This document shows, piece by piece, positions 14,421 through 16,314 of a stretch of 16,314 nucleotides of DNA (position 1 is the first letter of the stretch; every line of letters starts with the position of its first letter). Where the stretch lies: contig URZW01000028.1 of the NCBI GenBank assembly GCA_900552555.1, forward strand, positions 1 to 16,314. The letters are read 5' to 3'. The translations under genes were made by a program, and so were the position numbers. Source of the DNA: an uncultured Clostridium sp. (GTDB taxonomy: Bacteria; Bacillota; Clostridia; TANB77; CAG-508). The notes under the pieces were generated by a model. It saw nothing but the letters and a program-made list of their open reading frames with translations, did not search any database and was not told the origin of the DNA.

Positions 14421-14816
14421 TTAGATATTTTTATAATCTTGCATTTTCTTATAAGCATATACAGCTGATACACCTAATACAATAACTAAAATAACTCCTG
14501 GCATTGAATCTTCTACACCTGTTTTTGGTAAAGAAGAATTGTTATAAGTACTTGTTGTATTATTTGTTTTTAATACTGTATTATTAGTTGTACTACTAGT
14601 TGTATTATTTTTACTTGAAGATAATACTGTTTCTTGTTTATTTGAATTTCCTGAGTCTGTAGTAGATGTTGAAGATCCTGTTGTAGTATTATTTGAACTC
14701 AATGCTATATTTGTAAAATCTGTTGTTGTTGCAGCAAATACATCTTTTGTAAATAATGCAACTGATAAGCCTACTATAACTACTAAAACTAAACTTAATA
14801 ATTTTGAATTTTTCAT
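14421..14816 (-). CDS. small LPXTG-anchored cell-surface protein (131 aa)
   Basis: Secreted protein predicted to be attached to peptidoglycan by a sortase. A signal peptide has the basic start MKNSK, a hydrophobic core at 7-22 and a likely cut after VFA (residue 28 or 29). The mature part (about 30-95) is low-complexity Ser/Thr/Asn with almost no hydrophobic residues, so it is likely disordered and perhaps glycosylated. The sorting signal is LPKTG at 96-100, then a hydrophobic segment at about 107-121 and the charged tail KKMQDYKNI. AAAGGAGAG lies about 10 bases before the ATG, with a strong promoter (14864-14892) and terminator (14358-14397), so it is its own unit. There is no recognisable binding or enzymatic domain. 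No sortase gene is in the window. Confidence 0.9.
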   Translation of the reverse strand: MKNSKLLSLVLVVIVGLSVALFTKDVFAATTTDFTNIALSSNNTTTGSSTSTTDSGNSNKQETVLSSSKNNTTSSTTNNTVLKTNNTTSTYNNSSLPKTGVEDSMPGVILVIVLGVSAVYAYKKMQDYKNI

Positions 14817-14863
14817 ATTAATTCTCTCCTTTGTTTTTACATATTATTTTTTAACCAAATATA

Positions 14864-14892
14864 ATTATACCACCTTTGCAAATCAATTGCAA
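14864..14892 (-). promoter_or_regulatory. sigma-A promoter of the LPKTG protein gene
   Basis: On the minus strand TTGCAA (14892-14887), 17 bases, then a perfect TATAAT (14869-14864) preceded by GGTGG. A second TTGCAA (14881-14876) lies within the spacer. Confidence 0.7.
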
Positions 14893-15005
14893 GTTTTTCA
14901 TCCTATATTTAAATTTTATACTTAAAACATAAATAAGTCAATATATTTTTTTGAATTTTATTTTACATTTTTATTACAATATTATTACAAAATATGACAT
15001 GATTT

Positions 15006-16097
15006 CTATACATTAAATTTAAATAAAACAATATCTCCATCTTGCATAATATATTCTTTACCTTCAGAACGAACAAGTCCCTTTTCTTTAGCAGCAACCA
15101 TTGAACCTTCTCTAATTAAATCATCGTATGATACAACCTCTGCTTTTATAAATCCTCTCTCTATATCTGAGTGAATTTTTCCAGCTGCTTGAGGAGCTTT
15201 TGTTCCTTTTTTTATTGTCCATGCTCTTACTTCTGGCTCACCTGCTGTCAAAAATGACATTAATCCTAACAAATCATAACTTCTTTTTATAACTTTGTCT
15301 AATCCAGATTCATCTAATCCCAATGCTTCCAGCATTTCTTTTTTATCATCATCTTCTAGTCCAGAAAGTTCTTCTTCTATTTTCACGCACAAAGGAATTA
15401 CTTCTGCTTTTTCTGATAATGCATATTCTTTCACTTGTTTTACTAATTCATCATTTTCTGCATTGTCTAATTGTTCTTCTGATACATTTGCAATATATAA
15501 AATTGGCTTTGTTGTTAATAAGAACATATCTTTTACTAAAGCTTGTTCATCTTCATTAAAGTCTATTGTTCTTGCTGATTTCCCATCTTCTAATACTTTT
15601 AATATTTTTTCTAATAAATCAATTTCTTCTTGATATTTTTTATCTGCTTTTAAATTTTTTCTTGCTTTGTCTAATCTTTTATTTATTGTTTCTATATCAG
15701 CAAAAATTAATTCTAAATTTATTGTTTCTATATCTCTTATAGGATTTACACTTCCATCAACATGTACAACATTTGAATCTTCAAAACATCTTACAACTTC
15801 TACTATTGCATCTGTTTCACGGATATGTGATAAGAATTTATTTCCTAACCCTTCTCCTCTACTTGCTCCTTTTACTAGTCCTGCTATGTCTACAAATTCT
15901 ATAACTGCATGTGTTGTTTTTTCTGGTTTATACATTTCTGTTAGTTTGTCTAGTCTTTCGTCTGGTACTGCTACAACTCCTACATTTGGCTCTATTGTAC
16001 AGAATGGATAGTTTGCGCATTCTGCTCCTGCTTTTGTTATACTGTTAAACAATGTACTTTTTCCAACATTTGGTAATCCTACTATTCCTAATTTCAT
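15006..16097 (-). CDS. ychF: redox-regulated ATPase YchF (Obg-like ATPase)
   Basis: TRAFAC-class P-loop ATPase of the Obg family that associates with ribosomes and is linked to stress responses. The start is the second ATG (16097), giving MKLGIVGLPNVGKSTLFN, because AAAGGA lies 9 bases before it and directly abuts the first ATG at 16106. The 363-residue product has the P-loop GLPNVGKST at 7-15, switch I region NYPFCTIEPNVG and DIAGLVKGASRGEGLGNKFL (from Asp70). A helical coiled-coil arm lies in the middle (LDKARKNLKADKKYQEE). NVSEEQL is the NxxE motif that favours ATP over GTP, and a C-terminal TGS domain begins around 280. It has its own consensus promoter at 16148-16175. No strong terminator was seen after it. 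Confidence 0.97.
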   Translation of the reverse strand: MKLGIVGLPNVGKSTLFNSITKAGAECANYPFCTIEPNVGVVAVPDERLDKLTEMYKPEKTTHAVIEFVDIAGLVKGASRGEGLGNKFLSHIRETDAIVEVVRCFEDSNVVHVDGSVNPIRDIETINLELIFADIETINKRLDKARKNLKADKKYQEEIDLLEKILKVLEDGKSARTIDFNEDEQALVKDMFLLTTKPILYIANVSEEQLDNAENDELVKQVKEYALSEKAEVIPLCVKIEEELSGLEDDDKKEMLEALGLDESGLDKVIKRSYDLLGLMSFLTAGEPEVRAWTIKKGTKAPQAAGKIHSDIERGFIKAEVVSYDDLIREGSMVAAKEKGLVRSEGKEYIMQDGDIVLFKFNV

Positions 16098-16106
16098 TTT
16101 TTTCAT

Positions 16107-16112
16107 TCCTTT
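16107..16112 (-). promoter_or_regulatory. ribosome binding site fixing the ychF start
   Basis: The complement reads AAAGGA, 9 bases before the ATG at 16097 and none before the ATG at 16106. Use of the inner ATG matches the usual YchF N-terminus. Confidence 0.8.
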
Positions 16113-16147
16113 CCGAAAACTTGTGTCTGTTAATTTTGCTATATAAT

Positions 16148-16175
16148 ATTATACCAGTTTTTTTGAGGATGTCAA
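16148..16175 (-). promoter_or_regulatory. sigma-A promoter of ychF
   Basis: On the minus strand a perfect TTGACA (16175-16170), 16 bases, then a perfect TATAAT (16153-16148). The palindromic repeat copy 2 begins 29 bases upstream of the -35. Confidence 0.8.
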
Positions 16176-16203
16176 TTGGTTTTTTTAAGCAAATAAATTT
16201 CCT

Positions 16204-16314
16204 GTTACTGTATAATAGTTTTCTTATGGTAGCTAGGAAGATAATAGTATTTGCAATTATCTGAATGTGATTGAAACAATATTAAAATTTATTAAATCTT
16301 TTTTGGACAAGAGT
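16204..16314. mobile_element. long palindromic repeat, copy 2 (cut by the window end)
   Basis: It begins GTTACTGTATAATAG and follows copy 1 (6789-6899) almost base for base over 111 bases, through the outer arm and the inner left arm to GGACAAGAGT. Differences are a handful of substitutions and one inserted base near position 16218. The right half lies beyond the window. The flanks (AAATTTCCT on the left) differ from those of copy 1, as expected for a dispersed repeat. Confidence 0.9.

Noticed and set aside
15295..16011. Plus-strand open frames opposite ychF
   Set aside because: Antisense shadows of a conserved ATPase gene with no translation signals.
1..16314. CRISPR array, tRNA, rRNA, transposase or phage genes
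   Set aside because: No regularly spaced direct repeats, no cloverleaf with a conserved TTC arm, and no recombinase-like protein were found on either strand. The repeats present are inverted and dispersed.

Overview
The window looks like the chromosome of a low-GC, spore-forming Gram-positive bacterium of the Clostridia (Bacillota), probably an uncultured or gut-associated lineage. The evidence is very AT-rich DNA, strong AGGAGG-type ribosome sites, the tig-clpP-clpX order usual in Firmicutes, a four-cysteine ribosomal protein L28, an LPKTG sortase substrate, and a 24-codon gene that I read as spoVM, a spore-coat assembly gene of endospore formers. No genus can be assigned from the sequence alone.

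Layout, left to right. Positions 135-1054 hold an M14-family zinc carboxypeptidase gene broken by two +1 frameshifts. A 51-codon ORF of unknown function follows (1238-1393). Next comes the minus-strand proteostasis cluster tig (trigger factor), clpP, clpX (5135 to 1599), with a perfect 30-bp inverted repeat between tig and clpP. rpmB (L28) lies on the plus strand at 5380-5580. The gap after rpmB holds two small minus-strand genes, a 49-aa two-helix membrane protein and the spoVM-like gene. nth (endonuclease III) is on the plus strand at 6122-6772. A 231-bp palindromic repeat (6789-7019) fills the convergent gap after nth.

From 11783 down to 7072 runs a minus-strand cluster of five envelope genes: a flippase-like multi-pass membrane protein, two family-8 glycosyltransferases and two PlsC-type acyltransferases. 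Upstream of it are an orphan 81-aa gene, a second GGGACG-type inverted repeat, ligA (DNA ligase), a small LPKTG surface protein, and ychF (an Obg-like ATPase). The window ends inside a second copy of the palindromic repeat (16204-16314).

Most genes are housekeeping: protein folding and proteolysis, translation, base-excision repair and ligation. Three things stand out. The first is the repeats, which sit at operon joints and in one case supply the ligA stop codon. The second is the compact envelope cassette, whose gene content suggests synthesis and movement of an acylated glycan or glycolipid. The third is the set of very small genes, including the spoVM candidate. No transposase, tRNA, rRNA or CRISPR array was seen.
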